A stretch of 64,000 nt of DNA, taken from Pisolithus tinctorius. Lineage: Eukaryota; Basidiomycota; Agaricomycetes; Boletales; Pisolithaceae. The number at the start of each line of letters is the position of its first letter. The stretch's first letter is position 1. The translations under genes were made by a program, and so were the position numbers. Shown one piece after another: positions 11,932 through 23,749 of this stretch. The stretch spans positions 3,224,001-3,288,000 of the forward strand of contig JANFAH010000002.1 in NCBI GenBank assembly GCA_024663395.1, written 5' to 3'. Below the pieces are notes generated by a model. It had not been told where the DNA came from. It searched no databases and saw only the letters and a program-made list of their open reading frames with translations.

Positions 11932-13710
11932 TTATGCGCCAGACTTCCAGTACGCGATATCTCCGTCCACCACTAGAAGACAAGTCAGATAGACCCTGAA
12001 AACCTGTCTAGTAGAGGCACTCACTCTCATATGGTTTGCCTTGCTGCCTCAATTTTCCAGCAGCCTTGACGGCGGCTTCGCTGCCGTATTCCTTGAGATC
12101 AGCATACGTCATGATCTCACCACAAACAAATTTGTTCTCGAAATCGGAACTGAAACGAAAGGTCAAGATGGAACGATGTTTGGAACGGGAGCAACAAACT
12201 GAATGACTCCAGCTGCTTGGGGCGCCTTGGTTCCCCTCCGGATAGTCCAAGCGCGAACTTCGTCGGGACCGCAGGTGAAATACCTGATTAACTACTGTCC
12301 AGTGTCAGTAACTTCTTACTCCACAAGATAAAAAAGCGACGGACATCCAGGCTAGCATAACCCGCCTGAGTGATCTTGCCTAGCGCACTCTGGGCACCTT
12401 CCTTTTGTGCTTCAGCCTTTTCTTCGTCGCTAAGCGAAGACAGGCGCTCTTCAAGAGCGACTGAGAAAGGTATCAAAGCATCACCGGGATTGTTGGTATC
12501 AATCCAAGCCTTTATCTTTGGTAACCTGGAATCGATAATGAGGCGGGGACGCGGGCATGAAAAAGAATGCAAATGTAAACCATTTGTTCTTCTTCCGGGC
12601 GTAATCCTTTTCGCTCAAGTTGACGAGGTAGGTCACCGGCTTGGCAGTGAGGAGAGAGAGACCGTTTACAACCTCGATCTAAGAAATAGAACCCAAGTAA
12701 TTAGATCGTTTCAATGGATGGGAACAAAAAAGTTCAGACGAAATGATTATATCACTGAAAAATAGGGCGTTACTCCTGTCTCAATGAGCTGGGTTAATCG
12801 AGCAATAGCTCTTATTCATCAAGGAACAAAGGGTGAAATGAATGTGGAGGAAAGACTAGCCTCTTTGTTCGTCCATTCACCTTTGCGGACGTCCTTGCAG
12901 TCGACAGTCAACGTCTTTAAAACCTTCTCTACGGTTGCCTTGCGATTCGTTCGGTGAGGCAACGTATGGGATGTGAAAAAAACAAATGCCCCATACAATT
13001 TCCTCTTTCTTAGCTTTATCTGCTAAGCTGTTGTTTCCCAAAGCACGACCGCCTCGCTTGAGGGCATCTAGTTGCTTCTCGACCCAATCTATGTCTTTTA
13101 GGCGCAGTTCGGTCTGGATGATTTCCATGTCTCGGATAGGATTCACATCGCCCTCCACATGGATGACTTCGGCATCATCGAAGGCTCGTACGACTTGGAA
13201 GATCCCATCGACAGCGCGGACGTGTGACAAAAAAGCATTTCCGAGACCAGCGCCCGTGGAAGCACCCTACAAGGAGCTTAGTTTTCAGCAAGGTTGCGGT
13301 ATGACGAGTTCACGCACGGCTGTCAATCCGGCGATATCGATACAGGTAAGGAAGGCGGGAACCCGAGAAACAGGTTTGTAGAGGTCGCATAGCCAGTCGA
13401 AGCGAGTGTCTGGGACTGGGATACGTGCTTCCTCTGGATTTATGGTGGCGTAAGGGAAGTTGGCAGCCTTCCCGAGATCTGGGAGGAAAATTTAGACAAG
13501 CCCTGAAGTAGGGCAAGGATGGAAGTACCGGTGTTGGAGAGGGCATTAAAGAAAGAAGACTTTCCGACATTTGGTAGTCCTATGGATAGAGATTGGAAGG
13601 CGACGCTACATGACAGAGGAGGACGCACCTACGATGCCAATTTTGAGGTTATTGCTCGGGCGACCGAGAAGGACCTTTTTTTCTTGGGCGGGGGCCTTTT
13701 TGGGGGGCAT
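11932..13710 (-). CDS. OLA1: Obg-like ATPase 1 (OLA1/YchF family), 396 aa
   Basis: The ten exons are 13710–13629, 13579–13529, 13478–13318, 13266–12997, 12938–12861, 12678–12581, 12525–12325, 12283–12200, 12149–12025 and 11972–11932. The P-loop GLPNVGKSS straddles the first intron. The G4 motif is VNLSE rather than NKxD, the hallmark of the ATP-preferring YchF subfamily. A coiled coil follows the G domain and a TGS domain closes the protein. The family binds ribosomes and affects stress responses and translation. Intron 5 (12679–12860) starts with GC and is 182 nt. Intron 7 is only 41 nt, and its donor choice is the least certain join. The length matches the yeast protein of about 394 aa. Confidence 0.93.
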
Positions 13711-13931
13711 CTTCCTTTTTGCTTGAAGGTATGCCGAGGCCGAGAACGGTCGTGTCAATGCAAAGGTCGACAACGGATGCGGAATACGGAGCAGCCATCG
13801 ATCAACCATATCAAAAAAAAAGGTAAGAGTTATTTAATTTTTATAGGCTTAGCAACATTACGTAATATTTAGAAAAAGGTCCTTGGTCCCTCGATGCTCC
13901 CAGGCGCAGCATACGCCTACTAACCCTTACG

Positions 13932-14596
13932 ATGAGAGTCATCCAGTTCCTCAACTTTCTTCTGTGGGTGGCCTGGGCAAGCGCACAGACTCAGACGGTT
14001 CCAGACGCGTAAATCGACCAAAAGCCTCTGTCCGGGTATGCTTTGCTAAACCTCAGCAGCGCAGGTGCTACAGTTGTGGAGGTCCTGACGACGGATGCAC
14101 GTGGTGCAGCGGCGACATCAATTTTGTACGATTTTCATGCCACTCTGTCAACGTTGGGATGCTAACAGTTTGGATCAGATCCACCCTCTCGCCGTCGACG
14201 ACGACGAACTCGCTACTAAATCAGCTGACACAAACAACGGCGACAGCAACAACATCCACGCCAGCCGGAGGAGGAGGGGTAGTGGAGCAACCAGCTTCGG
14301 AGGCACTTACACCAGGCGGTCCTACACCTTACACATATACCACCACCAATGCTCTTGGTGAGACCGTAACCATGGAGGGGATTTTCACGCCTACGGGGCC
14401 TGCGACTGTACTGCCTACTCCGACGACAACGGGAACGATTCTCAACTATTCGTCATGGCTGGCGATGGTGGGCACCAATACGGTAGCAGCAAATGCAGCT
14501 GGCCGTATATCCTTGTCGATAGCCACTGGCTGGTATTGCCTCGTGGTGATGGTCATGACCGGGCTGGCGAGCGGTACATGGATTGTCATATCGTGA
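13932..14596 (+). CDS. small secreted or GPI-anchor-type protein, 187 aa
   Basis: The exons are 13932–14008, 14057–14125 and 14179–14596. The first exon encodes a clear signal peptide: a charged start, a hydrophobic core rich in Leu, Phe and Trp, and Ala-Ser-Ala before the likely cut. The mature region is rich in Thr, Ser, Pro and Gly, as in O-glycosylated wall proteins. The C-terminus ends in a hydrophobic segment with no following charged residues, typical of a GPI-attachment signal. Small secreted proteins of this type are common in basidiomycetes; no enzymatic motif is visible. The first acceptor could shift by 3 nt to 14059. Its start codon faces that of OLA1 across 221 bp. Confidence 0.75.
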
Positions 14597-14816
14597 TACT
14601 GTCGTTGAACATAGACATTTTTGGACAGCTGGTCCATCTCACCTACGTACCCACCTGGGGATCCACAAGGACACTTTCCGTAGACCCTCAACCAAGCATG
14701 ACAACCTTGGTTGTCCGGGCTATGGTTTATATACATAGTAGGATACTCTGTAAACATGCTAATATGTGGACCGGTTATTCTAGAGGTTTTAAAGGTTCAT
14801 CCACAGAGTACCGCTA

Positions 14817-15254
14817 TCAATCATTTTGACTATCACCCACCGTACATATGAACACCAAGCTGTCCAGAAGAGCAAGCAAGTTGCCAAGCATTCCAGAAAT
14901 GTATTCATTATCGAGTCTCTGCGGCAGTAGCCAGTATAAGCAGGGGCAAGAAATCTTTAGGGTGGAGAAGCAAGGGCAAGAGATGTCTGATTTGGCGAAG
15001 CTAGAGTGAGAGATGGTTGAGATGCATGAGAAGATCCCCCCGACGATAGACAAACTCGAAGCACGACCTAAAAATCTTGGAAAAACCACATGAATGGGAT
15101 AGACCTCTCTTAAGACAGAGTCGTGGACCCCCGAAGAGCTAGAGCCATATGATGTAGAGTCATCAGAGTCCAATGGTTGTTCAGTGACATACATAGGAAT
15201 CAAAGAGGTGATGTCATTGATCGGTAGTGGCGCGAAGTTCACAGTCGTTGACAT
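14817..15254 (-). CDS. doubtful ORF, 145 aa
   Basis: An ATG-initiated uninterrupted frame faces the UPF0014 gene across 57 bp. The first 45 residues look plausible (an acidic and serine-rich stretch), but the rest is Cys/Ser/Leu-rich and contains a local duplication around ISCPC. No domain is recognised. It may be the first exon of a spliced gene or chance. Confidence 0.25.
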   Translation of the reverse strand: MSTTVNFAPLPINDITSLIPMYVTEQPLDSDDSTSYGSSSSGVHDSVLREVYPIHVVFPRFLGRASSLSIVGGIFSCISTISHSSFAKSDISCPCFSTLKISCPCLYWLLPQRLDNEYISGMLGNLLALLDSLVFICTVGDSQND

Positions 15255-15311
15255 GGTTGACGTCGGACAGCAACTAAACTATCGTTACTATTGTTGAGCT
15301 CGACGCCCATC

Positions 15312-16596
15312 ATGGACGGGCCACCTGCAGAGGAATCTTCTCATCTCAGCTGGGCAAACGTTGCCCTTGGCTTTTCATTCATCATCTTCAACGCCGTCGT
15401 GTCGACTTCGTTCAACCTCGGCGTAGGAAATTCCCTCATTTCTGCTTCCTTACGGTGCATCGTACAGCTTGCGATCGTTGGACTGCTCCTGCAACGTGTA
15501 TTCGAGACAAACAACCCATGGGCAGTCGCAGGAATAGCTTGTACGTTCCTCACTCGTTCGTGGATGTGTCAATAACAACCAGTTATATGGACGAAGTCTT
15601 GTTAAATTTCTTGGGTACTGTCGAAGCCGGTGGGTGATATCACAAGCCGTAGCGAATTCTGTCCCTCAAGTTTATTTCAAAAGTTGCCAATAAATCCAAG
15701 AAACGATTTGACCACATGGTGACAGCCCTTCTTTGTGCCCCATTCGACGTCCTGGCGTCCTGACATTATCCTCAGTTCATCTCCGTCCTTGCATCAATGC
15801 TAGGCTCGACAATTCCCGTTTCTATCATCGGAACACGATATGCTATGGCAGTGGACCCGTTCTGGAAACCGGAACAATACAGTAAGCGACCTTCCTTCCC
15901 GCCAGTCTTGCCAATGGTTAGACTCACCTTTGTGAAAAGTCCCCATTGTGGGTATGCTTTGTGGTAACACAATCTCTGGCGTGGTCGTGGCTGTTGCACA
16001 CGTTTTAAAGGAGTTGTAGTGGGTGTTTTCCTCTGTGCACGTCTTATGCATGACTCCACCGGAAATTCCAGTGATAATCGCGACAAGATCGAGACATATC
16101 TCGCCTTTGGTGCATCGCGGTTTGAAGCATGCACACCTATTGCCCGAGAGGCCCTCCGTGTCGCGCTAACACCAACGATCAACCAAATGAGGTCCGTGGT
16201 GTGTCCTAGCTCAAGGGGTCTCTCTAATGGCCACTCAGTGTAATTGGCATTATATCCATCCCTGGTATGATGACTGGTGCCATCCTTGGAGGCTCCTCGG
16301 TTTCGCAAGCTGCAAAACTACAAATGATCATCATGTTCATGATTTCGGCTTCCACTGCTCTCGCTGCGATCGTTACAACCATGGTCTCCCTCGCCACGGT
16401 GGTGGACAATGACCATCGTGTGCGTCCTGATAGGGTGGATATCAGAGAGCACGCGATCTGGAGAGCAAGGAACCGGCTAGTTAGTGGAGTTGTGGGTGGC
16501 GTGAAGGCAGTTGGGTTGACAGTTATAGGTTGCTGCAAAAGAAAAACTACCAGGGCTGAGGATGGGCACAGGGAGACTGAAAGGTTGTTGGGATAG
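15312..16596 (+). CDS. UPF0014 family membrane protein (FetB/ALS3-like), 318 aa
   Basis: The exons are 15312–15540, 15597–15629, 15684–15718, 15776–15881, 15940–16015, 16072–16191 and 16239–16596. The frame is continuous through six short introns. Hydrophobic segments alternate with the conserved features of the family: an N-terminal helix, the GNTISG motif, the EAL/NQM region and the PGMMTGAILGG loop. Bacterial relatives (FetB/YbbM) are permease partners in iron efflux, and plant relatives (ALS3/STAR2) act in aluminium tolerance. A fungal protein of this family is therefore probably a membrane transport subunit, substrate unknown. The C-terminal tail after the last helix is basic and probably cytosolic. 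No ABC ATPase partner is encoded nearby. Confidence 0.88.
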
Positions 16597-16704
16597 GATA
16601 CCTGTACTAGTGTAGTGCTGTTTGCTACTTATTAGTATACTACTACGTACACAGCACTGGTAGCCTTTGACCCCGAGGGGTGCTATCCGCGTGCATCTCC
16701 GTCA

Positions 16705-19600
16705 ATGTCGTCGACGACAGAGCAGGCAGGGCAGGACTTCCTGGCAGTGGCATGCGTCGTCGATACGTCCATTGCCGTTGCTTCCGAGTGGCCACGCATC
16801 CTCACCGAATACATATCCCCCCTCCTCAGGCGCTTGAATGAGCTCCATCCTGCCCACCAGGTGATTTCTTTTAGTTGTCGTTTCCAATGATTTCCCACTA
16901 ACCTGAGACAGTTTCGTCTGGCGTTCATCACCTATGGTGCTGCTGATACGCGGCCATCTCCTCTGGTATCGAACATGTTCTTCTCCCCTCTCTCCCTTGC
17001 CACCAAGGAACTTCGTGAGGAACCTTCGAAGCTCGGTATCGGGCAGACATCGTGCGGGGGAACCCGCGGCTTGTCTGCTCTGGAAGGACTTGTAGCAGCC
17101 ATCGAGGTAAGTACGCAAGCCCCTCTTCCTGCCGTTTTGCCCGTCTGTACAAGCCATTTCTCCAGCATTTCGATACTTTAATGATGTATGGCATCCCCAT
17201 CAACCCGTCGTCCCCTCAGAAGGAAAATAGAACCTTCGTGTCCCATCTCATTCACATTGCGGCTTGCCCACCAGACAATACTCAAAGGCCCCAATGCAAC
17301 ACACTGCAACACCTGGACTCTGTTACATGGGATACTCTTGCCACAGAACTAAGGAAGGTGAGTGGGTTTTGCCTTCGGTGCTCTCCTTCGTTCATGTCCC
17401 GTGCCCCAGAGGAAAATACACCTGAGTTTAATTAGCCTGCGCAAGGTTCAGCAGTTTCAAGAACTACAGTCGGCTGTGTGTCTTCTATCGAGGCTCCCTG
17501 GTGAAAACTAAGCTTTTGAGCAGGTGGCTGGTAACGGGATTCAATCCGCGTGGTTTAACGTTCAACCATCCCATGTTATAGCCTTATCAGGGTTTCCGGC
17601 TCCGTTGAAGGCCGTTATGAAACGGCCAACCGAATCCTCACAGTCCGATCGCAACCCAGAGGCAAAGCGGCAAAGGGTGACCAGTGGCGATCCGTCCCAG
17701 AAATCATTTTCCGGATCCCCAGCCTTGTCAGCTGCGCCGAAACCTACGCGTCCTCCATCTGCTCAACCTCCCCATCCTCAAGTTCCATCGACCACTTCAC
17801 CGTCTCAATCAACAGGCGCTCAAATTTCACCTTTCACACATCCGCCTCAAGTAAACCCTCAGCACGCAATACCACAGTCGACCGCCGTCTCCACCACTTC
17901 GCAGCCAAACCCTCTCCAACAATCCTTGCCTAATTCTGCTGCGATCGTGGAAAGGCTCAAGCAACTGCTCAAACAACTGGAACTCGATATCAAAAACATA
18001 GACATGCGAATCGGTGCTGCTCAACAACAGGGTCAGGCGACCGCCGTAGCTGAGCTTCAGAGGGAACGTGCGGAAAAAGTCCACCAAGGGATGTCCATCG
18101 GACAACATCTTAGGAACCAAGTACAAGCCATGCAGGCAACCTTCTCTCGACAGGCGGTGACTCCTCTTGCGGCGAATGCAGATGCAACGAGGTCTGGACA
18201 ATCCGCTACCCAAGGTGATTTGGGCGCTTCACCTTCTACTCTGACTACACTCGGCATACCTGGTTCACAAGGCGAGAGATCCGCCAGTGGAGGAGTTGAA
18301 GAACAGAAGCTTCAGATGTCTCCGGCGCAGGCTCTGGCCCAATTCTGGCAATCTCGGGGAGGCTCTGTAAATGGGGCAAACATTCACTCGGTTGGTCCTA
18401 ATCAACCACAAGCGATGACTCCAGAGCTCGCTGCGCAGATGAAAAAATTGATCGATAAGACGGGAATTAGGCCAACGTCCTTTGGTCTTGTCCCTCAGTC
18501 TGCGTCGTCGTCGACATCCCAGGAAGCTAATATGAATTCGAGCGCGACAAATAGCCAACCGAACATCCTACCTGTCTGGGAAGGGACATTTAGCTGGGTG
18601 GTCCCTCAGGGGAACGGTCAAGGACCTATAGAAATGCAAGCGCATGTCCGGGGCTTTGCCGACCCGCGATCGTCTGCGAATCTGTACGTCCTCTTTGCTT
18701 ATTTAGCGTGGAAGCTATTGAGCTGTCAGTCTTGCACATACATGGCCAAAAAATATGGCCCTAACCTTCTGCAAGGAACCGCTCAAAGATCCCGCAGAGA
18801 TTGTGAATTGGATAAAATGCCATCAGTCACTGCTGATGGTGCATCTCTTAAGCCCTCGCGCAAATGACCCTGCGTCGAACGATGCTCAAAGTTTTCAGTC
18901 ACTCACCAAGTTGATGAATGAACGTCACATTGTCAGTTGTGTCACTTATGGCAATAAGGATGATCACTCAATTCACATATCAGTACGCGTATGCTGGGTG
19001 GAAGTTGCCGAATGGAAATCTTTCTAACAATATTGTGATCTTTCCGTCGGGCAAGTCTTTCAAGGGTGCAGTTTTCCCTGCAACTGGTTTACCTGACCTT
19101 CCGGGAAGTGGCAACGCTTTGGAGCCCACAAAACCTGGGGGGGGATCGCATACTCCTCGAGATTTAAGCCACCTGCCTCCAGCCCTCCTCACGCAACTTC
19201 GAGCCTTGGATCCTGCCAAGCGAGAACAGTTTCTCAAACAATATGCGATGCGGGTACAAATGCAAATGCAACAGCAACAGCAACAGCAACAGCAGTTACA
19301 ATCACAGTCGACGCAAGTGCTTTCTACGCAGGATTCCACACTTGCGAAGGCGAACGCCAATGTGATGGCTCCCGCTTCCAGGAATATGTCCATGGCTCTT
19401 CCTGCGAGTATTCTAGTCTCCAATAATGGTACTTGTCGAGGCTAATCTCAGCACGTTCGCCTCAGCTCAATGCGCCTAACGTTTCAAGACCCACGGGCGG
19501 CACAATGTATGGGAATGGCGGCGGAACGGTCAACATGGAGATGCTGCAGTCATTTATGCAGCGGAATGCAGCAGCATCACAAAATACTAATCCTGGGTGA
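16705..19600 (+). CDS. MED25: Mediator complex subunit 25, 845 aa
   Basis: The exons are 16705–16860, 16912–17106, 17166–17357, 17410–17475, 17524–18683, 18730–18931, 18984–19415 and 19466–19600. The first four exons encode a von Willebrand A-type domain, which in MED25 docks the subunit onto Mediator. A long Pro/Ser/Gln linker carries a short coiled coil. Exons 5–7 then encode a β-barrel-like segment (VWEGTFSWVVP through GKSFKGAVFP) matching the PTOV/ACID activator-binding domain. A run of about nine glutamines follows. The product should be nuclear, linking transcription factors to RNA polymerase II. The last splice and stop are the least certain part, because a branch-point-like site lies just before the stop. 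It converges with the PITH gene. Confidence 0.9.
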
Positions 19601-19740
19601 TTGCTCCAGGATTGGACTATGGCCAATTCTTACAGCCAGGACATCCGCGAATGCGACCACAGTATGAATGGCCTTTACATATTTACCCGCAGTGGAGTCC
19701 CACATATTGATATCTTGTACATATGTGCATAGGAGGAAGG

Positions 19741-20648
19741 CTATGATTGGGTAGTACTAAAGTTGCCCTCGGTTCCTTGAATCTTTTCGTGATCTGCCAG
19801 GTTCGCCTGTGCCTCGTAGACAGTGATCACAGGGTTTTCTTTACGCTGGAAGCGAATCTCAGGTTGTATCAGCCTCATAACCAAGTTGTACATACTTGGC
19901 TCCAATGCCCGAGGAAACCAATATAAAATAATTTGGTTGTGTCTGCCCCTCGATTGGAAGGGATAAAAATGGACACGGACGACAAGCTACTGAATTTCGC
20001 CGCCCTGAAGGTATGTTAGCAGGTAGAAAGACTTCACTCGTGGTGAGAGTACTCACTTGACCGGGTACTCACAAACGTCAGGTGAGACCGCGACCTCGAA
20101 CTCCTGGGTTGGGGTACTGTCCTGGACATCGCCGAAATCCAAGCTTGGCGCATTCGCATACTGCCGCATTCACCAATGTGCGACTATTCCGAATACATGA
20201 TCAAGTTTGGGATGACCTTACCAGGAGCACTTTTTCTGCTGTTTGATCGCCAGGGCCTGTTTTGAGCAGCAGCGTCCTGAGTTTGACGGACCCATTGAAG
20301 GGAACACGTATGATCCTCCCATTCAAAGCACTTAGCGCGACTCTGTGAAGGTTTCGGGTCCTTACAATTGTTCGTCTGCATCAGATTCCACAAACTAAAC
20401 GTCGGGGTGCAACATGAGAGGGAGCTCTGCGGCAAACCGTCTCAAGTAGACCAGCGTACCACATCTTCATTCCTTCGTTCATGCCATGGCTTTATGAGAT
20501 ACGATCCTTGCGTTGTCGCGTTCAAAGCGACTACATTTGGGCGATCAATGTAAGGGAAGAGATTGTCGTTGGGACCAACGTCATCTTCATTGAGATTATG
20601 ATCATGGTCACCATGACTGCAACAATTGTCGTGGTGGTCGTGGGGCAT
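19741..20648 (-). CDS. PITH-domain protein (thioredoxin-like 1 type), 208 aa
   Basis: The exons are 20648–20463, 20394–20366, 20315–20222, 20160–20057, 20004–19896 and 19845–19741. The protein opens with the His/Asp-rich tract characteristic of the family, followed by the LFPYIDRPNVVALNA segment. A complete PITH β-sandwich follows, through GADTTKLFYIGFLG. The tail ends in the conserved VYEAQANLADHEKI block. In animals and yeasts this domain binds the 26S proteasome and often follows a thioredoxin domain; here it stands alone. A proteasome-associated role is inferred from the family. All five introns keep the frame and are 50–68 nt. Confidence 0.92.
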
Positions 20649-21074
20649 CTTATCACTAAGTAGATCACGCTATCGTTGGTGTGTAGGGTCAACCAGTTCA
20701 AGATGTATCGAATCCAGTGTGTTTGTTTGGTCGTGACTCCCATCTTCTGCTCCCACTTTGCTCTGCTCCACATCCGCTGACGTGAACGGTCCTCACTAGG
20801 TGAGTGTCCCTACACACCTTGTAGTATGTATGATGTCTTGTAATTTGCGTTCGACACGCGGGCCTTGCGCCAAAAGACGTGCTCGCCGGCACATCCTGAG
20901 GTCCGCGAGCTGAGACAATTTTCAACTTCTGATATCACACTTTTCGATGTAATGTATCGTTCGGCTGCTAACTAATTTTTTCTTTTTCAGTGACACAGCC
21001 AAGGATGTGAGCGTCGTGCTGGTCATTCTTCACATAGTAACAATGGATATGTTGGTTAGTTTGGCTTACCTACG
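20649..21074. promoter_or_regulatory. divergent intergenic region
   Basis: This 426-bp gap separates two divergent start codons. It holds a pyrimidine-rich tract with a CTAAC-like branch signal and TTTTTCAG near 20,970–20,998, which looks like an intron end. The UBX gene may therefore have an upstream exon that I could not place. Confidence 0.3.
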
Positions 21075-22057
21075 ATGTCTCAATCCCCGGACCTAGGCGC
21101 ATCGTCGTCGTCCCCAGAAACCGGTACTTTTGAATGTAAAGTCTTTAAGCCTCTTACATCAGCCGTATCCTCCCAACGTGCGTCTACGCCGCTGTTGTCG
21201 TGTGGCGAGACGCAAGAACTTACACCTGAAATCTGGAGTGGGAGAACTCCCTGACTCATATTTTACACCTACTGCGGAAGACCTCAAAGCTGCGCAGGCG
21301 ACCTTGACAGCGCGTACTCAGGCCCTCACAAACGCGCCACTTCAGCTACGTGCAACAAGGGAGGCCGCAGAGAAGGCCAAGAGAGACAGATGGCCGAATG
21401 TCTGTAGGCATGTCGCTGGATGACTGACCAGCTTATTTCCATTGCCACAGACCACCATTCGCATTAGATTTAGCGATCGAACTCAGCTGGAGAAGACGTT
21501 TCCTTCAACCGAGCGTATACAGTCTATATATACCTTTGTTCATTCATCCCTCCGCGATGACGTGAAGCCAGTCAATTTCCTGCTATGTATGTCACCCTTA
21601 TCGAATCACCAAATGAATTTCTTTTACCATTGACTCAGATCAGTCCCCTCCCAAGCGTGAATTCAAGGTCTCTGATCCGAAAATACGAGAACTGTCCCTT
21701 GTAGAACTACAATTAGCCCCGTCTTCCGTGCTCTTGGTGCGCTTTGAAGATGATTCGCTGAATAGTATGTCCACCTTTCCCTCCTAGATTAACCTCAGAA
21801 GGTTTAAGCATCTTCTTAGGAAGTAACGTCCCAGCGCCACTATTACCAGCTCTAATGGCGCAAGCCATTGAGTTGCCAGCCCCTCCTGCCTTTGGGGGGG
21901 ACGCAGACGCTCCGGGGCGTGCTGCCTCATCTCACACGAAGGCTACATCTGATAAGGGGAAGAAGGTGCCCAAATGGTTGAAATTAACACAGAGTGAGTG
22001 CATAACCCCTGGTTATACCTATTGGGGGCCCATAACGATTGGTCGCCAGGGAAATGA
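21075..22057 (+). CDS. UBX-domain protein, short ASPL/TUG-like, 235 aa
   Basis: The exons are 21075–21177, 21239–21399, 21451–21586, 21639–21764, 21820–21993 and 22050–22057; the last has only 8 nt. Residues 45–85 form the charged helix that precedes the UBX domain in TUG/ASPL proteins. A UBX fold follows (TTIRIRFSDRTQLE to PPKREFK), then a proline-rich C-terminus ending in KWLKLTQRK. UBX proteins of this group bind the AAA ATPase p97/Cdc48. The ubiquitin-like domains normally found at the N-terminus of the family are absent. Either the gene is a shortened paralogue or upstream exons were missed. It converges with UBA4. Confidence 0.8.
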
Positions 22058-22128
22058 ATATGGTAGAATATTTACACAATTTTTCGAGCATACAAATATT
22101 ATCAATGTTGTGACGGTAAAGGACAATA

Positions 22129-23651
22129 TCAATAGATCGGAAACTGTGGGTCAATATGTTGAGACCATGCTCTCAGACCTCCAACGACATCTCTGACATT
22201 CAGGTTGGGATCAAGGTCGCGAAACACCTGTGCAGCGATCTGGGAATCATTGCCGAGTCGACAAAGAACGAAAATCTTGGTTGTACGGATTGCAGGTATA
22301 TGGGTGGCAGGTTCGGCAAGTAGCTCTGAAAGTGGAATACCTAAACTTTTTGAGTATGTGTGATGCACTGAGGGATGGCCTGTTACTTTTTGATCCTGGG
22401 AGATGACAGATGCCAAATTCCGTCCTGGGTCGCACGTCAATTAATAGGTACTGCTCTTGTAAATCCATTTCTCGCCGTAGGTCCTAGAATTATCGAAATC
22501 AGCAATCAATTAGTTGACAAGCAGAACTAGTACTTCTACTCTGATCCGCTCTCCAGGACTTCCAGCTATCAATCCCTGCTCCAGCCAATTGGGTCTTGCA
22601 CCTCCACAGAAAGTAACATAATCCGTCCCCTCGATAATATGAGGTTTCGGCCCCTGCTGTCCGCATGCAGGACACGTCGGCTGCCTAGCACGGAGTTTTA
22701 TAGAACGGAAAGGGGGACTGGAGATCGCAGAGAAAAGTAGAAGAGTGGCATTTCCATCTAACCTCGACAACAATCCGGCGAGAGCTGTGGATTCTAATTA
22801 AGGGCACGTACCATGCAGACCTGTGATCAACTTGACGGCCTCCAGTGCTTGCATGTTGCCGATGATACCTGTCACAGCACCCAGTATACCTGTCTCTTCA
22901 CAAGTACCAACTGCCTGTGGTGCAGGAGGTTTAGGAAATATACATCGGTAACAAGGGCCGTTTTGTCCGAGATTGTAGATGCAAAGTTGGCCTTCATACT
23001 TTTGGGCAGCACCACTGACTAGGGGTTTTCCGAGCCGTACGGCAGTGTCGGACAGCAAATACCGCGTGGGTGCATTGTCCGTGCAATCCAAGATGACGTC
23101 GTAAGGTTGTAGCAACGACAATGCGTTCGAAGGACTCAGCATTTCGGTCAGTGTAGTAACTTGGATGCCGGAGTTGATCCTACGGCCACGCGTGATACAC
23201 TGGTGCGGCACATCGAATTAGATCGGTACTCACCTCCGTATGGCTTCCGCAGCCGAGTAAGCCTTCGGCTTCCCAATCATCTGTTCGCTATGCAAGACTT
23301 GCCTCTGGAGGTTGGACAGCTCGACCTTATCGTGGTCGATTATGCCAATATGTCCTGCGAAAGTTTAGTTAATCGCAAATCTTATCGCTCGCACGGTGAA
23401 TTGCGTACCAACGCCAGCGGCGGCAAGATATTGCAGGGCCGGACAGCCAAGTCCACCTGCACCGACCACGACTGCTGATGACCGCTGTAACTTGATCTGA
23501 CCTAAATTCCTTTAAGCTATCAGAATGAAGCTCCAGCGAGGAGCTACTGAGAACGACCTTCAAGACCGAAACCGTCCAAAATCATTTGCCTGCCATATCG
23601 AAGGTAATCACTTGTATAGAGCAACCTATCTTCTGTTGGTCCAGGGTCCAT
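22129..23651 (-). CDS. UBA4: UBA4, E1-like sulfur-transfer enzyme (MOCS3), 402 aa
   Basis: The exons are 23651–23558, 23501–23409, 23354–23234, 23179–22812, 22757–22534, 22483–22387 and 22340–22129. The ThiF/E1 domain starts at [10 protein letters not shown], has the ATP-binding GAGGLGCP loop, the arginine finger region, CxxC zinc ligands (CYRC, CPAC) and the catalytic cysteine in GTCEETG. A C-terminal rhodanese domain follows ([11 protein letters not shown]), with its active-site cysteine in FVLCRLGND. The enzyme adenylylates and thiocarboxylates Urm1 for tRNA wobble-uridine thiolation. In fungi that make molybdenum cofactor it may also serve MOCS2A. Start codons of this gene and APC10 are 98 bp apart. 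Confidence 0.95.
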
Positions 23652-23749
23652 CAACTATGATTTGCGCGACTGTCAGGTCCACAGCTCCTATCCAGGTTAC
23701 ATAATCAAAACTATGCTGCTCTCCCGAAGTTACACAATCACAAGGACCC

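Noticed and set aside
19258..19305. CAA/CAG microsatellite
   Set aside because: It encodes the polyglutamine run of MED25, typical for Mediator subunits.
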